From Oscillospiraceae bacterium (GTDB taxonomy: Bacteria > Bacillota > Clostridia > Oscillospirales > Oscillospiraceae), in contig CAJTFN010000007.1 in NCBI GenBank assembly GCA_910575815.1, forward strand, positions 178,574-242,573: a stretch of 64,000 bases of DNA. The letters run 5' to 3'. The position numbers and the translations under genes are program-made. This document shows positions 1-7,923 of this stretch, in pieces. Position 1 is the first letter of the stretch; each line of letters opens with the position of its first letter. The notes under the pieces are model-generated. The model did not search any database. It was not told where the DNA came from and saw only the letters and a list, made by a program, of their open reading frames with translations.

Positions 1-46
1 CGTCGATGCAGGGAATCCCCAGGGCTACTACATATGCATCCCGCAT
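1..46 (-). CDS. 5' end of a probable PfkB-family sugar kinase (partial)
   Basis: Only the first 15 codons are inside the window; they read MRDAYVVALGIPCID. The V-A-L-G-x-P-x-x-D opening is what PfkB/ribokinase-type kinases usually show at their first strand, so a sugar kinase is a reasonable guess and no more. A GAGGAGGA ribosome site lies at 52-60 and a TTGACA-N17-TAAAGT promoter at 88-116. The gene diverges from the operon starting at 498. Its promoter carries the same operator-like core as the sugar-acid dehydratase gene at 5327, which hints that the two are co-regulated and that this could be the kinase supplying phosphorylated 2-keto-3-deoxy acid to the aldolase at 7924. That link is inference. 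Confidence 0.5.
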   Translation of the reverse strand, partial: MRDAYVVALGIPCID

Positions 47-65
47 GTTCTTCCTCCTCTCTTTA

Positions 66-87
66 TTCGTACGACATACTACATACT
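66..87 (-). promoter_or_regulatory. operator-like motif at the transcription start
   Basis: On the minus strand this reads AGTATGT twice in tandem followed by CGTACGAA. The core ATGTCGTAYG is repeated at 5216-5225 inside the promoter of the dehydratase gene. Position over the expected start site suits a repressor, for example a GntR-family regulator, but no such regulator gene lies in the window. Confidence 0.45.
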
Positions 88-116
88 ACTTTATCGCAAA
101 ACAAACCGGATGTCAA
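88..116 (-). promoter_or_regulatory. sigma-A promoter for the gene at 1-46
   Basis: Read on the minus strand, TTGACA (111-116) is followed by a 17-base spacer and TAAAGT (88-93). Transcription should begin near 81, inside the operator-like repeat at 66-87. Confidence 0.65.
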
Positions 117-418
117 TAAACTTTGCCCAGCGGGAACCCCTCTTCACTCATTTAACGGATAGGTTCCAACAAGGGACGTTTCTTTGAAGAACCGCTGTGG
201 TGGAATGCAAGAGTACTTGGGTCCGCCCCTAGGCAAAAATTCCTTCTTCATACCATCCGCAGCAAAAGGCTTCCCTCAATCCAGAATCTGTATTTGCAAC
301 GGCTGAGCACTGTCCAAAGTGCAGTTCGTCAGGACCGCCGTGACAATCTCCTTAGTGAAGAGAAAAATTCTTGCCTATTCTGCATCTCCCAATTGGAATC
401 CAGGTTCAAAGACTCTGG
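117..418. other. intergenic stretch with no recognised gene
   Basis: This stretch is richer in A and T than its surroundings and holds no convincing reading frame on either strand. A 42-codon minus-strand open stretch at about 148-273 has no start codon with a ribosome site and matches nothing I recognise; it may be debris of a lost gene. Confidence 0.5.
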
Positions 419-447
419 TTGACAATTTTCCCCTGTCCATGTACAAT
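419..447 (+). promoter_or_regulatory. consensus sigma-A promoter of the kinase-SIS-phosphorylase-deaminase operon
   Basis: TTGACA at 419-424, a 17-base spacer, then TACAAT at 442-447. This is close to the ideal and places the transcript start near 454, about 45 bases before the chosen start codon at 498. Confidence 0.8.
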
Positions 448-497
448 GGTCTCAAGGTAAGACGTAATACTATATTGACAAGGAAGGGATGGATGCC

Positions 498-1421
498 ATG
501 AACGCTCCGGTGGATTACTATGTCCTCACCCAGCTGCTGATCGACGACGTCTATTTCCCAAATGGGGAGCACAAGCAAAACCAGCTGGGCGGCGGCACTT
601 ACGCGGTGGCCGGCATGCGGATCTGGTCGGACCGGGTGGGCTTTTGCTGCGCGGTGGGACCGGACTACCCAGGCCAGTACGACGGCTGGTTCCGCAAGCA
701 TCAGATCGAAGTCACCGGCGGACGGCGGGAAAAACGCTGCACCAGAGCCCGTCTGAATTACTTCCCCGACGGCGAACGGGAAGAGATCCTGCTTCCGGGC
801 TGCGCCACCCATCGGGAGACCCAGCCCCTGGTGTCGGAAATCCCCCCTGCCTACGCCCACTGCAAAGGCATGTATTTTTTCAAGGACTGCGAGCCCACCT
901 TCTGGGACGAGCTTCTTCCCTTCTTGCAGCACGGCTCCGCTCTATCCTGCTGGGAGATATTCGGCGCTTCCGCCGATCCGGAGAATCGGGATCTGATCGG
1001 GGACTATCTCCGCCACGTGGATCTCTTTTCCCTGAATCTCACCGAGGGGAAGCGGCTCACCGGGGCCCTCCAGCCGGAAGAAGTTCTTCGGGGACTGTTA
1101 GCCCTCAACGCGAAAAACGTAATCCTGCGGATGGGCGCCCAGGGTGCTCTGGTCTCCTCCGGCAAAGGCATCTACCACATCCCGGCGGCGGAAACCCAGG
1201 TGGTGGATGTCACCGGCGGGGGAAACTCCTCCACAGGAGGCTTTACCGTGGGCTTCTGCGAATCCGGCGGAGACATTGTGGAGGCCGGTCTTTACGGAAG
1301 CGTCTCCGCCTCTTACATCCTGCGGCAATACGGTGTGCCGGAGGACATCGGTCCGGAACTTCAACGAAATGCAGCGAAGACCCTGGACACCCTTCGCCGC
1401 CGGGTCTCCCGGCTGAACTAG
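498..1421 (+). CDS. PfkB-family carbohydrate/nucleoside kinase-like protein with altered catalytic motif
   Basis: The 307-residue product has the PfkB/ribokinase layout: a GGGTYAVA glycine stretch near the N-terminus, a VGPDYPG segment, N-L-T-E-G near residue 180 and the second signature VVDVTGGGNSSTGGF near 235. In typical members this reads DTTGAGDAF and its Asp is the catalytic base; here that position is Asn. From memory a fungal Mak32-like subgroup also has GGGN, so activity cannot be assumed. I choose ATG 498 because AGGAAGG (480-487) lies 10 bases upstream; ATG 489 is only one base from it. It is first in an operon with a SIS protein, a nucleoside phosphorylase and a deaminase, so the substrate may be a sugar or nucleoside-derived compound. 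Family is sure, substrate unknown. Confidence 0.8.
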   Translation: MNAPVDYYVLTQLLIDDVYFPNGEHKQNQLGGGTYAVAGMRIWSDRVGFCCAVGPDYPGQYDGWFRKHQIEVTGGRREKRCTRARLNYFPDGEREEILLPGCATHRETQPLVSEIPPAYAHCKGMYFFKDCEPTFWDELLPFLQHGSALSCWEIFGASADPENRDLIGDYLRHVDLFSLNLTEGKRLTGALQPEEVLRGLLALNAKNVILRMGAQGALVSSGKGIYHIPAAETQVVDVTGGGNSSTGGFTVGFCESGGDIVEAGLYGSVSASYILRQYGVPEDIGPELQRNAAKTLDTLRRRVSRLN

Positions 1422-1439
1422 AAAAAGGAGTGCGCGCGA

Positions 1440-2558
1440 ATGGAACACAACCAGATGCTGACCCATATCGAGAGCATCCCCGCTCTCATCCGGGATATTT
1501 TTCCCGCTCTGGACAAGGAGGCGGTCCGTCTGGCCGCCGCCGTCTCCAACTGGCCCCTGGCCTCGGTTTATCTCTACGGAAGCGGCGACTCCTGGGCCGC
1601 CGCCCAGGGAGCCACCAGCGCGTTCATGGAGCTCTGCGGTCTGCCCGCCTTCGCCCTGCCCTCCATGCAGGCGTCCCGCTACGCTCCGGGCTACTGCATG
1701 CCCCCCCGGCACACCGTGCTGGCTGTGGGAATCAGCAGCTCCGGACAGGTGCGGCGGCCTCTGGAGGCCACCATGGCTCTGACGGCCGGGGGCTTCGACC
1801 CCATTCTAATTACCTCCAATCCCGACAGCCCCGGCGGAACGTCGGCCTGGGAGGTGTATCACACGCCGGTTCCTCCCTTTGACCGTTCCCCCGGAGTCCG
1901 GAACTACGTGGCCGCCCAGCTGGCCCTGTACCTGCTGGCCATCCGCTTGGCGCAGGCCACAGGACGGCTGAAGGAGGCGGAGGCCGAGGGCATGGTCAGG
2001 GACCTGGCCCGCATGGGGGACACCCTGGCCCAGGCCCTGGAGGAGCACCGGGAGACCTTGCGGCGCTTTGCCGCCCTTTGCGCCAAAGAACAGCGGGTGG
2101 AGTTCCTGGCCTCGGGTCCCTGCCGGGGCGCGGCGGACTTCGGCGTGGGAAAAGTGCTGGAGGCCACCGGATACACCGCTCTCAGCCCAGAGCTGGAGGA
2201 GTTCTCCCATATGAATTTCTTCTCCCTCCGTCCGGAACGCATCCCGACAGTGCTGATCTGCCCCGGCAGCGCCCGGTGTGTCCGGCGGGCCCTGGAGCTG
2301 GAGCGCTCCACCCGGCACCAGGGGCGGCCCTATCTCGTCCTGACGGACAACGCCCCCTTCCTGGCCTCCGGGGAACAGCTCCTCCGGGTCTCCACGCCTT
2401 TGGAGGAAAAATTCGCCCCTCTCGTTTTCTCCTTCCTCACCGCCGCCTTGGCCGCCTATATGCCCCTGGAGAAGGGGGACCGCTACATGCATGGCCACCA
2501 AGGTCCCTTCCTGGAGGAGGGCTTCCCCACCATCATGGACAGCGAGATCATCCTGTGA
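1440..2558 (+). CDS. SIS-domain sugar-phosphate isomerase/deglycase-like protein
   Basis: The 372-residue protein carries two SIS halves. The first has the YLYGSGDSW phosphosugar loop near residue 45 and AVGISSSGQVRRPLEA near 100. The second, around residue 225, is weaker (VEFLASGPCRGAADFG), and the C-terminus is the E-E-G-F-P type end seen in GlmS/FrlB/AgaS-like proteins. Such proteins isomerise, deaminate or deglycate sugar phosphates. The gene starts 18 bases after the kinase gene with an AAAAAGGAG ribosome site. A kinase next to a SIS protein recalls the fructoselysine pair FrlD/FrlB, but the following phosphorylase and deaminase do not fit that pathway. The reaction is therefore not assigned. 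Confidence 0.8.
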   Translation: MEHNQMLTHIESIPALIRDIFPALDKEAVRLAAAVSNWPLASVYLYGSGDSWAAAQGATSAFMELCGLPAFALPSMQASRYAPGYCMPPRHTVLAVGISSSGQVRRPLEATMALTAGGFDPILITSNPDSPGGTSAWEVYHTPVPPFDRSPGVRNYVAAQLALYLLAIRLAQATGRLKEAEAEGMVRDLARMGDTLAQALEEHRETLRRFAALCAKEQRVEFLASGPCRGAADFGVGKVLEATGYTALSPELEEFSHMNFFSLRPERIPTVLICPGSARCVRRALELERSTRHQGRPYLVLTDNAPFLASGEQLLRVSTPLEEKFAPLVFSFLTAALAAYMPLEKGDRYMHGHQGPFLEEGFPTIMDSEIIL

Positions 2559-2588
2559 AGGCCGCAGGAATGTTCCGGGAGGTATTTT

Positions 2589-3476
2589 ATGAATCCTTTT
2601 GAAAAGATCAACTCTCAGTACGACTACGCGGACCGGATGAAACCCGGCGGTTTTCTGATCAACGGTAAACCAGCCCTCACCCAGATCGATCCCGCTCTGG
2701 TGGGCAAGTATGTGATCATGGTGGTACGAGACCCCCTGCTGGCCTATGGCGGCGACCCCGCGGAGCTACTGTCCCAGCGCCTGGAAAACCGTGTTTTGGC
2801 AGGGCAGTCCGGCATGTTCACCACCTACAGCGGCTATTACAAAGGCGCTCACATCAGCATCGTCTCCGGAGGCAGCGGCAGCCCGGAGGCCGAGCTAGTT
2901 CTGGTGGAGTTCATGCACCATACGAAGGCGAATACGTTCCTCCGTCTGGGAGGCGCCGCCGGTATTCACGAGGATGTCCGCTCCGGCGACATTGTCGTCG
3001 CCAGTGGCGTTGTCCGGGACGAGGGTATGAGTCAGGCCTATGTGACCCCCACTTACCCGGCGGTTTGCAGTTATGAACTGGTAGCCGCCCTGGCCGCCGC
3101 CGCGGACGGTTTGGGCTTCCGTTTTCACGTGGGCATCGGGCGTTCACAGGACAGCGAGCACGTGGCCTGCGGGCGGCCCGCGGTCAACGGATATTTTCAG
3201 CCCCGCCACGGGGAGATTATCGACTACTACCACCGGGCAAGGGTCCTGTACTGGGACCGGGAGTCCTCCGGCATTGTAACCCTCTGCAATCTCTTCGGCC
3301 GCCGGGGCGGCGCAGTGGTCTCCGTCGATAACAACCTAGTCACCGGCGAGGCCTTCTCCCCCGGGGACGGCCAGGACCACGCCATTGAGACCGTCTTTGA
3401 AGGCCTCGCCAACCTCCACCGCATGGACACCGCCGCCCAAGCCCAGGGCAAACGCTACTGGGTCCCCACCCTTTAA
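2589..3476 (+). CDS. nucleoside phosphorylase (uridine/purine phosphorylase family)
   Basis: The 295-residue product shows the NP-I fold landmarks: YVIMVVRDPLLA at the N-terminus, the phosphate-site type GGSGSPEAELVLVEF near residue 97, RLGGAAGIHEDVRSGDIVVASG near 118, and SQDSEH near 198, where uridine phosphorylases have an SxDxFY-like motif. These enzymes cleave a nucleoside with phosphate to base and (deoxy)ribose 1-phosphate in the cytosol. It is longer than the usual 250 residues. A GGGAGG ribosome site precedes the ATG. The neighbouring base deaminase suggests the released base is then deaminated, and the kinase and SIS protein could act on the sugar side; both are inference. Confidence 0.85.
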   Translation: MNPFEKINSQYDYADRMKPGGFLINGKPALTQIDPALVGKYVIMVVRDPLLAYGGDPAELLSQRLENRVLAGQSGMFTTYSGYYKGAHISIVSGGSGSPEAELVLVEFMHHTKANTFLRLGGAAGIHEDVRSGDIVVASGVVRDEGMSQAYVTPTYPAVCSYELVAALAAAADGLGFRFHVGIGRSQDSEHVACGRPAVNGYFQPRHGEIIDYYHRARVLYWDRESSGIVTLCNLFGRRGGAVVSVDNNLVTGEAFSPGDGQDHAIETVFEGLANLHRMDTAAQAQGKRYWVPTL

Positions 3477-3487
3477 CCAACCGGATG

Positions 3488-3551
3488 GAAAGTCCGGATT
3501 CCGGAATGGGATCGCCGCCAGCGAAACCATCTCTGTTTGGACCGGACTTTC
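3488..3551 (+). other. 10-bp inverted repeat flanking the phosphorylase-deaminase junction
   Basis: GAAAGTCCGG (3488-3497) is complementary to CCGGACTTTC (3542-3551). In the mRNA this would form a long-looped hairpin ending three bases before the AAAGGAG ribosome site of the deaminase gene. It may influence processing or translation of the last gene. There is no T run, so it is not a clear terminator. Confidence 0.4.
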
Positions 3552-3566
3552 GGAAAGGAGTTTCCC

Positions 3567-4925
3567 ATGAGCAGCCTGCTGGTCAAAAACATTCAGGCCC
3601 TGGTTTCCTGCGACGGGCAGGACCGGGTGTACGAACAGATCAATCTCTACTGTGAGGACGGCCTCATCCGCTCCATCGGCCCGGAGACCCCCGCCGCCGA
3701 ACGGACCATTGACGGAACCGGGATGCTTTGCTACCCTGGCCTGGTCAACACCCATCACCACCTCTATCAGGTCTTCTCCCGCAACCTTCCCCAGGTACAG
3801 AATCTGGAGCTCTTCGACTGGCTGACCACGCTTTATGAGGTCTGGAAAAACGCCAACGAGGACACCATCCGCCTCTCTTCCCTCACCGGCATGGGAGAGC
3901 TGATGAAAAACGGCTGCACCACCGTCTTCGACCATCACTACGTCTTCCCCAACGGCGCCGGGGACCTCATCGGCGCCCAGTGGGAGGCCGCCAAGACCCT
4001 GGGGGTGCGGATGCACTTCTCCCGGGGCAGCATGGACCGCTCCAAAAAAGACGGCGGCCTGCCGCCGGACTCCGTGGTACAGACGGTGGACGAGATCATG
4101 CGGGACAGCGTGGACCTGATTCAGCGCTACCACGATCCCTCCTTCCAGTCCATGCGGCGAATCGCCCTGGCTCCCTGTTCTCCCTTCTCCGTCTCCGCCC
4201 AGCTGCTGAAAGAGAGCGCCCTGCTGGCCCGGGAGTACGGCGTCCGGCTCCACACCCATCTCTGCGAGACGCTGGACGAGGAGCGCTTCACCCTGGAGAC
4301 CACCGGTCTGCGTCCCCTGGCCTATATGGAAACCCTGGGCTGGGTGGGGCCCGACGTGTGGTACGCCCACGGCATCCACTTCAACACAGAGGAGCTCCAG
4401 CTACTGGCCGACACCGGCACCGGCGTCTGCCACTGCCCGGTTTCGAATATGAAGCTCTCCTCCGGCATCGCCCGGGTTCCGGAAATGCTGTCCCTTGGCG
4501 TACCCGTGGGCCTGGGCGTGGACGGCAGCGCCAGCAACGACGGCTCCAACCTCCTGGAGGAAATGCGGGTGTGCTTTCTCCTCCACCGCCTGAACTCCAG
4601 CGACAAGGCGCCCTCCGGCTACGACGTCCTGAAAATGGCCACCATGGGCAGCGCCCGGCTTCTGGACCGTCAAAGGGAAATCGGAAGCCTGGAGGTGGGA
4701 AAGTGCGCCGATTTCTTCCTGGTGGACAGCCGCCGGCTGGAACTGGCCGGAGCCTGCCGCGATCCAAAATCCGTCCTGGCCACAGTGGGGCTGAAACAGC
4801 CTGTGGACTACACCGTTATCAATGGCGCTGTCACCGTGGAGAAGGGCCGCCTGACCTCCATTGACGAGGAAACGCTCTTCCAGGAGGCAGACCGGGAAAT
4901 CAACCGCTATTTAAGCAGCCTGTAA
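3567..4925 (+). CDS. 8-oxoguanine / hydroxyatrazine-type aminohydrolase (amidohydrolase superfamily)
   Basis: The 452-residue protein is a metal-dependent deaminase of the AtzB/TrzN/8-oxoguanine deaminase group. Visible metal and active-site segments are NTHHHLYQ near residue 65, FDHHYVFP near 120, ALAPCSPFSVS near 205, HTHLCETLDEE near 230, VWYAHGIHF near 270 and VGLGVDGSASND near 320. These match the Pseudomonas 8-oxoguanine deaminase type as I remember it. It would hydrolyse an amino group from an oxidised purine or triazine-like ring. I chose ATG 3567 because AAAGGAG at 3554-3560 lies six bases upstream. It closes the operon begun at 498; placed after a nucleoside phosphorylase it could deaminate the released base. 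Confidence 0.85.
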   Translation: MSSLLVKNIQALVSCDGQDRVYEQINLYCEDGLIRSIGPETPAAERTIDGTGMLCYPGLVNTHHHLYQVFSRNLPQVQNLELFDWLTTLYEVWKNANEDTIRLSSLTGMGELMKNGCTTVFDHHYVFPNGAGDLIGAQWEAAKTLGVRMHFSRGSMDRSKKDGGLPPDSVVQTVDEIMRDSVDLIQRYHDPSFQSMRRIALAPCSPFSVSAQLLKESALLAREYGVRLHTHLCETLDEERFTLETTGLRPLAYMETLGWVGPDVWYAHGIHFNTEELQLLADTGTGVCHCPVSNMKLSSGIARVPEMLSLGVPVGLGVDGSASNDGSNLLEEMRVCFLLHRLNSSDKAPSGYDVLKMATMGSARLLDRQREIGSLEVGKCADFFLVDSRRLELAGACRDPKSVLATVGLKQPVDYTVINGAVTVEKGRLTSIDEETLFQEADREINRYLSSL

Positions 4926-5068
4926 GACCTCCGCAGCGTTCCAAAGCGCTTAAAACGGGGAATCCCGTGAGAGCCCAAGCCCTCCCTTTTACGGCCACCC
5001 CCTCAAAACCAGGAGCGGCGAAAGGACTTGCCTTCCCCGTTCCACAAAGACCCACGATCATAAGAATC
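4926..5068. other. short gap before terminator
   Basis: No gene is supported here. The whole 4926-5326 gap holds only the stem-loop at 5069-5101 and the promoter at 5204-5232. Confidence 0.5.
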
Positions 5069-5101
5069 CGCCGCCTGCCGAACCTCTTTCGGCAGGCGGC
5101 G
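5069..5101 (+). terminator. 14-bp perfect stem-loop after the deaminase gene
   Basis: CGCCGCCTGCCGAA pairs perfectly with its complement around the loop CCTCT. The following bases are CGGTTATC, so the T run is poor, but the stem is very stable and lies between two units. Confidence 0.6.
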
Positions 5102-5203
5102 CGGTTATCTCCGGAGCCCGGAGAAATCCCTTTCCGCGCAGGATGCTCCAGTGGCCGCATTGCCTGCCAAAAAGCTCCCGGGCAATTTTGTTGGAATTGT
5201 GTA

Positions 5204-5232
5204 TTGATACGTATGATGTCGTATGTTATGAT
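5204..5232 (+). promoter_or_regulatory. promoter of the sugar-acid operon with operator in its spacer
   Basis: TTGATA (5204-5209), 17 bases, TATGAT (5227-5232). The spacer contains GTATGATGTCGTATG (5211-5225), whose core ATGTCGTAYG recurs at the promoter of the divergent gene at 1-46. A repressor bound here would block polymerase directly. Confidence 0.65.
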
Positions 5233-5326
5233 GCATCCATCGAGCATCGCGCGTCCCCGCGGATTTCCCCGGGACGCCCGCCCCGCTTCCAACCTCCAAT
5301 TCCATGAGAAAGGAACGATCCGTATC

Positions 5327-7081
5327 ATGCTGACCAGCCAACACATGCGCAGCCTCGCCCCGGAGCTGGACCCCCTTCGCCTTGGTACCGGCTGGATGCC
5401 GGAAGACCTGGCAAAACCCCAAATTTTCATTGAGAGCACCTTTGGCGACAGCCACCCCGGCTCCGGCCATCTGGACAAACTGGTGGAGGCCGTCCGGGAG
5501 GGCGCCGCCCAGGCCGGAGGCCATGGCGCCCGGTATTTCTGCACCGACATGTGCGACGGCGAAAGCCAGGGCACCGACGGCATTAATTTCTCCCTGGCCA
5601 GCCGGGAGATGATCGCCAATATGATCGAAATCCAAGCCAATGCCACCCCCTTCGACGCCGGCGTCTTCCTGGCCAGCTGCGACAAGGGGCTGCCCGGAAA
5701 CCTGATGGGCCTGGCCCGGGTGAACATCCCCTCGGTGGTGGTCACCGGCGGCACCATGGCGGCGGGCCCGGAGCTTCTGACCCTGGAGCAGCTGGGCATG
5801 TACTCCGCCCGGTTTCAGCGGGGAGAGATCGGCGAGGAGTCCCTGAACTGGGCCAAGCAGAACGCCTGTCCCAGCTGCGGCGCCTGCTCCTTCATCGGCA
5901 CCGCCTCCACCATGCAGATCATGGCCGAGGCCTTGGGTCTGGCTCTGCCGGGCAGCGCCCTGCTCCCCGCCGCCAGCCCGGACCTTGTGGAATACGCCCG
6001 GCGTGCGGGGGCCCTGGCGGTAAAGCTGGTTTCCATGGAGGGCATGAGGCCCAGCGATCTGGTGACTATGGAGAGCTTTGAAAACGCCATTTTGGTCCAC
6101 GCCGCCATCTCTGGTTCCACGAACTGTCTGCTCCACATTCCCGCCATCGCGCACGAGTTCGGCATTGAGATTACCGGCGACACCTTTGACCGCCTCCACC
6201 GGGGCGCCCGCTATCTGCTGGACGTCCGGCCCGCTGGCCGCTGGCCCGCTGAGTTCTTCTATTACGCCGGAGGCGTTCCCGCCATCATGGAGGAGATCCG
6301 GGACGTGCTCCATCTGGACGCCCGGACAGTCACCGGCAAGACCCTGGGAGAGAATCTGGAGGAGTTGAAGCGGGAGGGCTTCTACCAGCGCTGTCAGGCC
6401 TGGTTGGACGAGGCCAACAAAGCCCGGGACCTGAACCTGACCCGGGAGGACATCATCCGCCCCCGGGACAAGGCCCTGGGCACCGACGGGTCCATCGCCG
6501 TTCTCAAGGGCAATCTGGCCCCGGAGGGTGCGGTCATCAAGCACACCGCCTGTCCCAAGGAGATGTTCTCCGCCGTGCTCAACGCCCGCCCCTTTGACAG
6601 TGAAGAGGCCTGCATCGACGCGGTGCTTCACCACAAGGTCCAGCCCGGCGACGCGGTCTTCATCCGCTACGAGGGCCCCAAGGGCTCCGGTATGCCTGAG
6701 ATGTTCTACACCTCCGAGGCCATCTCCTCCGACAAGGAGCTGGGAAAAAGCATTGCCCTCATCACCGATGGCCGCTTCTCCGGCGCGTCCACCGGCCCCG
6801 TCATCGGCCACTGTTCCCCCGAGGCCCAGGCCGGAGGCCCCATCGCCCTGGTGGAGGAGGGGGACCTCATCCAGCTGGACGTGGAACAGCGGATCCTGGC
6901 CATTGTGGGCGTAAAGGGCCAGCGGAAAACCCCGGAGGAAATGGACGCGATCCTGGCCCAGCGGAAAGCCCGCTGGAAGCCCAAGGCCGCCAAGTACCAG
7001 CGGGGCGTGCTGCGCCTCTTCTCCGAGCTGGCCGCTTCTCCCATGAAGGGCGCGTATCTGGACTACCGGCAGGACGGCTGA
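5327..7081 (+). CDS. IlvD/Edd-family sugar-acid dehydratase, YjhG/YagF (D-xylonate dehydratase) type
   Basis: The 584-residue protein belongs to the iron-sulfur dihydroxy-acid dehydratase family. Cluster and substrate segments visible are CDKGLPGNLMG near residue 122, CPSCGACSFIGTASTM near 182, SGSTNC near 262, and DGRFSGASTGPVIGHCSPEA near 485. The C-P-S-C-G-A-C version and the AGGVP, HLDARTVTGKTLGENLE stretch are characteristic of E. coli YjhG/YagF rather than IlvD or Edd. Such enzymes convert an aldonate to a 2-keto-3-deoxy acid. ATG 5327 has AAAGGAAC upstream; an in-frame extension back to 4967 lies upstream of the promoter and is discarded. It is about 70 residues shorter than YjhG. It heads an operon with a KduD-like dehydrogenase and an aldolase, so it feeds a 2-keto-3-deoxy-acid pathway. 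Confidence 0.88.
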   Translation: MLTSQHMRSLAPELDPLRLGTGWMPEDLAKPQIFIESTFGDSHPGSGHLDKLVEAVREGAAQAGGHGARYFCTDMCDGESQGTDGINFSLASREMIANMIEIQANATPFDAGVFLASCDKGLPGNLMGLARVNIPSVVVTGGTMAAGPELLTLEQLGMYSARFQRGEIGEESLNWAKQNACPSCGACSFIGTASTMQIMAEALGLALPGSALLPAASPDLVEYARRAGALAVKLVSMEGMRPSDLVTMESFENAILVHAAISGSTNCLLHIPAIAHEFGIEITGDTFDRLHRGARYLLDVRPAGRWPAEFFYYAGGVPAIMEEIRDVLHLDARTVTGKTLGENLEELKREGFYQRCQAWLDEANKARDLNLTREDIIRPRDKALGTDGSIAVLKGNLAPEGAVIKHTACPKEMFSAVLNARPFDSEEACIDAVLHHKVQPGDAVFIRYEGPKGSGMPEMFYTSEAISSDKELGKSIALITDGRFSGASTGPVIGHCSPEAQAGGPIALVEEGDLIQLDVEQRILAIVGVKGQRKTPEEMDAILAQRKARWKPKAAKYQRGVLRLFSELAASPMKGAYLDYRQDG

Positions 7082-7124
7082 GCCGCCAAACCTGCGGAAA
7101 TCATTTTATAAAACGGAGGGGCAT

Positions 7125-7892
7125 ATGAATCTATTTGACATTCAGGGCCGGAAGGCCCTTGTAACCGGCGGCACCCGGGGCCTGGGCTGGGGCATGGCCG
7201 AGGGACTGATGGAGGCTGGAGCGGAAGTGGTCCTCTGGGGCAGCTCCGCCAAGGCCGAAGCGGTGGCGGAGGACTTCCGGACCAGGGGCTTCGCCTGCCA
7301 CGGCGTAACTGCCGATCTGGGAGACCGGGAGAATCTGCGGTCCGCCTTCACCCGCTCCCTGGAGCTTCTGGGCGGAAGCTTGGACATCCTCGTCAACTGC
7401 GCCGGCATCCAGCGCCGCCACCCCAGCGAGAACTTCCCCCTGGAGGACTGGGACACTGTGCTGGAAATCAACCTCACCGCGCCCTTTCAGCTCTGCCAGC
7501 TGGCGGGCCGGGAAATGCTGAAGCAGGGCTATGGCAAGATCATCAACATCGCCTCCATGCAGTCCCTCTTCGGCGGCTTTACCATCCCCGCTTACGCCTC
7601 CGCCAAAGGCGGTATCGCCCTCCTGACCAAAACCCTCTGCAACGAATGGGCCAGCCGGGGCATCAATGTGAACGCCATCGCCCCCGGGTACATGGCCACG
7701 GAGATGAACGCCGCCCTGCTGGACCCGGAGAACCCCCGGTACCACGAAATCACAGGCCGCATCCCCGCTCACCGCTGGGGCGGCGCGAAGGGGGAGGACA
7801 TGAAGGGCGCGTGCATTTTCCTGGCCAGCCATGCCTCCGACTATGTAAACGGCGTCATCCTCCCTGTGGACGGTGGTTACGCCAGCAAGTAA
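7125..7892 (+). CDS. kduD: KduD-like short-chain dehydrogenase (2-keto-3-deoxygluconate 5-dehydrogenase type)
   Basis: This 255-residue SDR has the nucleotide-binding TGGTRGLG near residue 15, NCAG near 91, the catalytic Ser in INIASMQSLFGG, and Y-A-S-A-K with the catalytic Tyr and Lys near 157. The stretch GINVNAIAPGYMATEMN and the ending ASDYVNGVILPVDGGYASK are almost the KduD pattern. KduD interconverts 2-keto-3-deoxygluconate and 5-keto-4-deoxyuronate using NAD. A CGGAGGGG ribosome site precedes ATG 7125, 43 bases after the dehydratase stop. In this operon it may act on the dehydratase product or on a related uronate intermediate; exact sugar unknown. Confidence 0.85.
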   Translation: MNLFDIQGRKALVTGGTRGLGWGMAEGLMEAGAEVVLWGSSAKAEAVAEDFRTRGFACHGVTADLGDRENLRSAFTRSLELLGGSLDILVNCAGIQRRHPSENFPLEDWDTVLEINLTAPFQLCQLAGREMLKQGYGKIINIASMQSLFGGFTIPAYASAKGGIALLTKTLCNEWASRGINVNAIAPGYMATEMNAALLDPENPRYHEITGRIPAHRWGGAKGEDMKGACIFLASHASDYVNGVILPVDGGYASK

Positions 7893-7923
7893 CCAAATCA
7901 TTTCAAGAAAGGAGCGTCTGTTT

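Noticed and set aside
148..273. 42-codon minus-strand open stretch ending GTYPLNE
   Set aside because: No start codon with ribosome site and no recognised similarity; too short to call a pseudogene.
4967..5326. Longer N-terminus for the dehydratase
   Set aside because: The extra 120 codons run through a terminator and the promoter and have no family similarity; AAAGGAAC fits ATG 5327.
5105..6811. 568-codon open frame opposite the dehydratase gene
   Set aside because: Antisense shadow; the plus-strand gene has the full set of family motifs.
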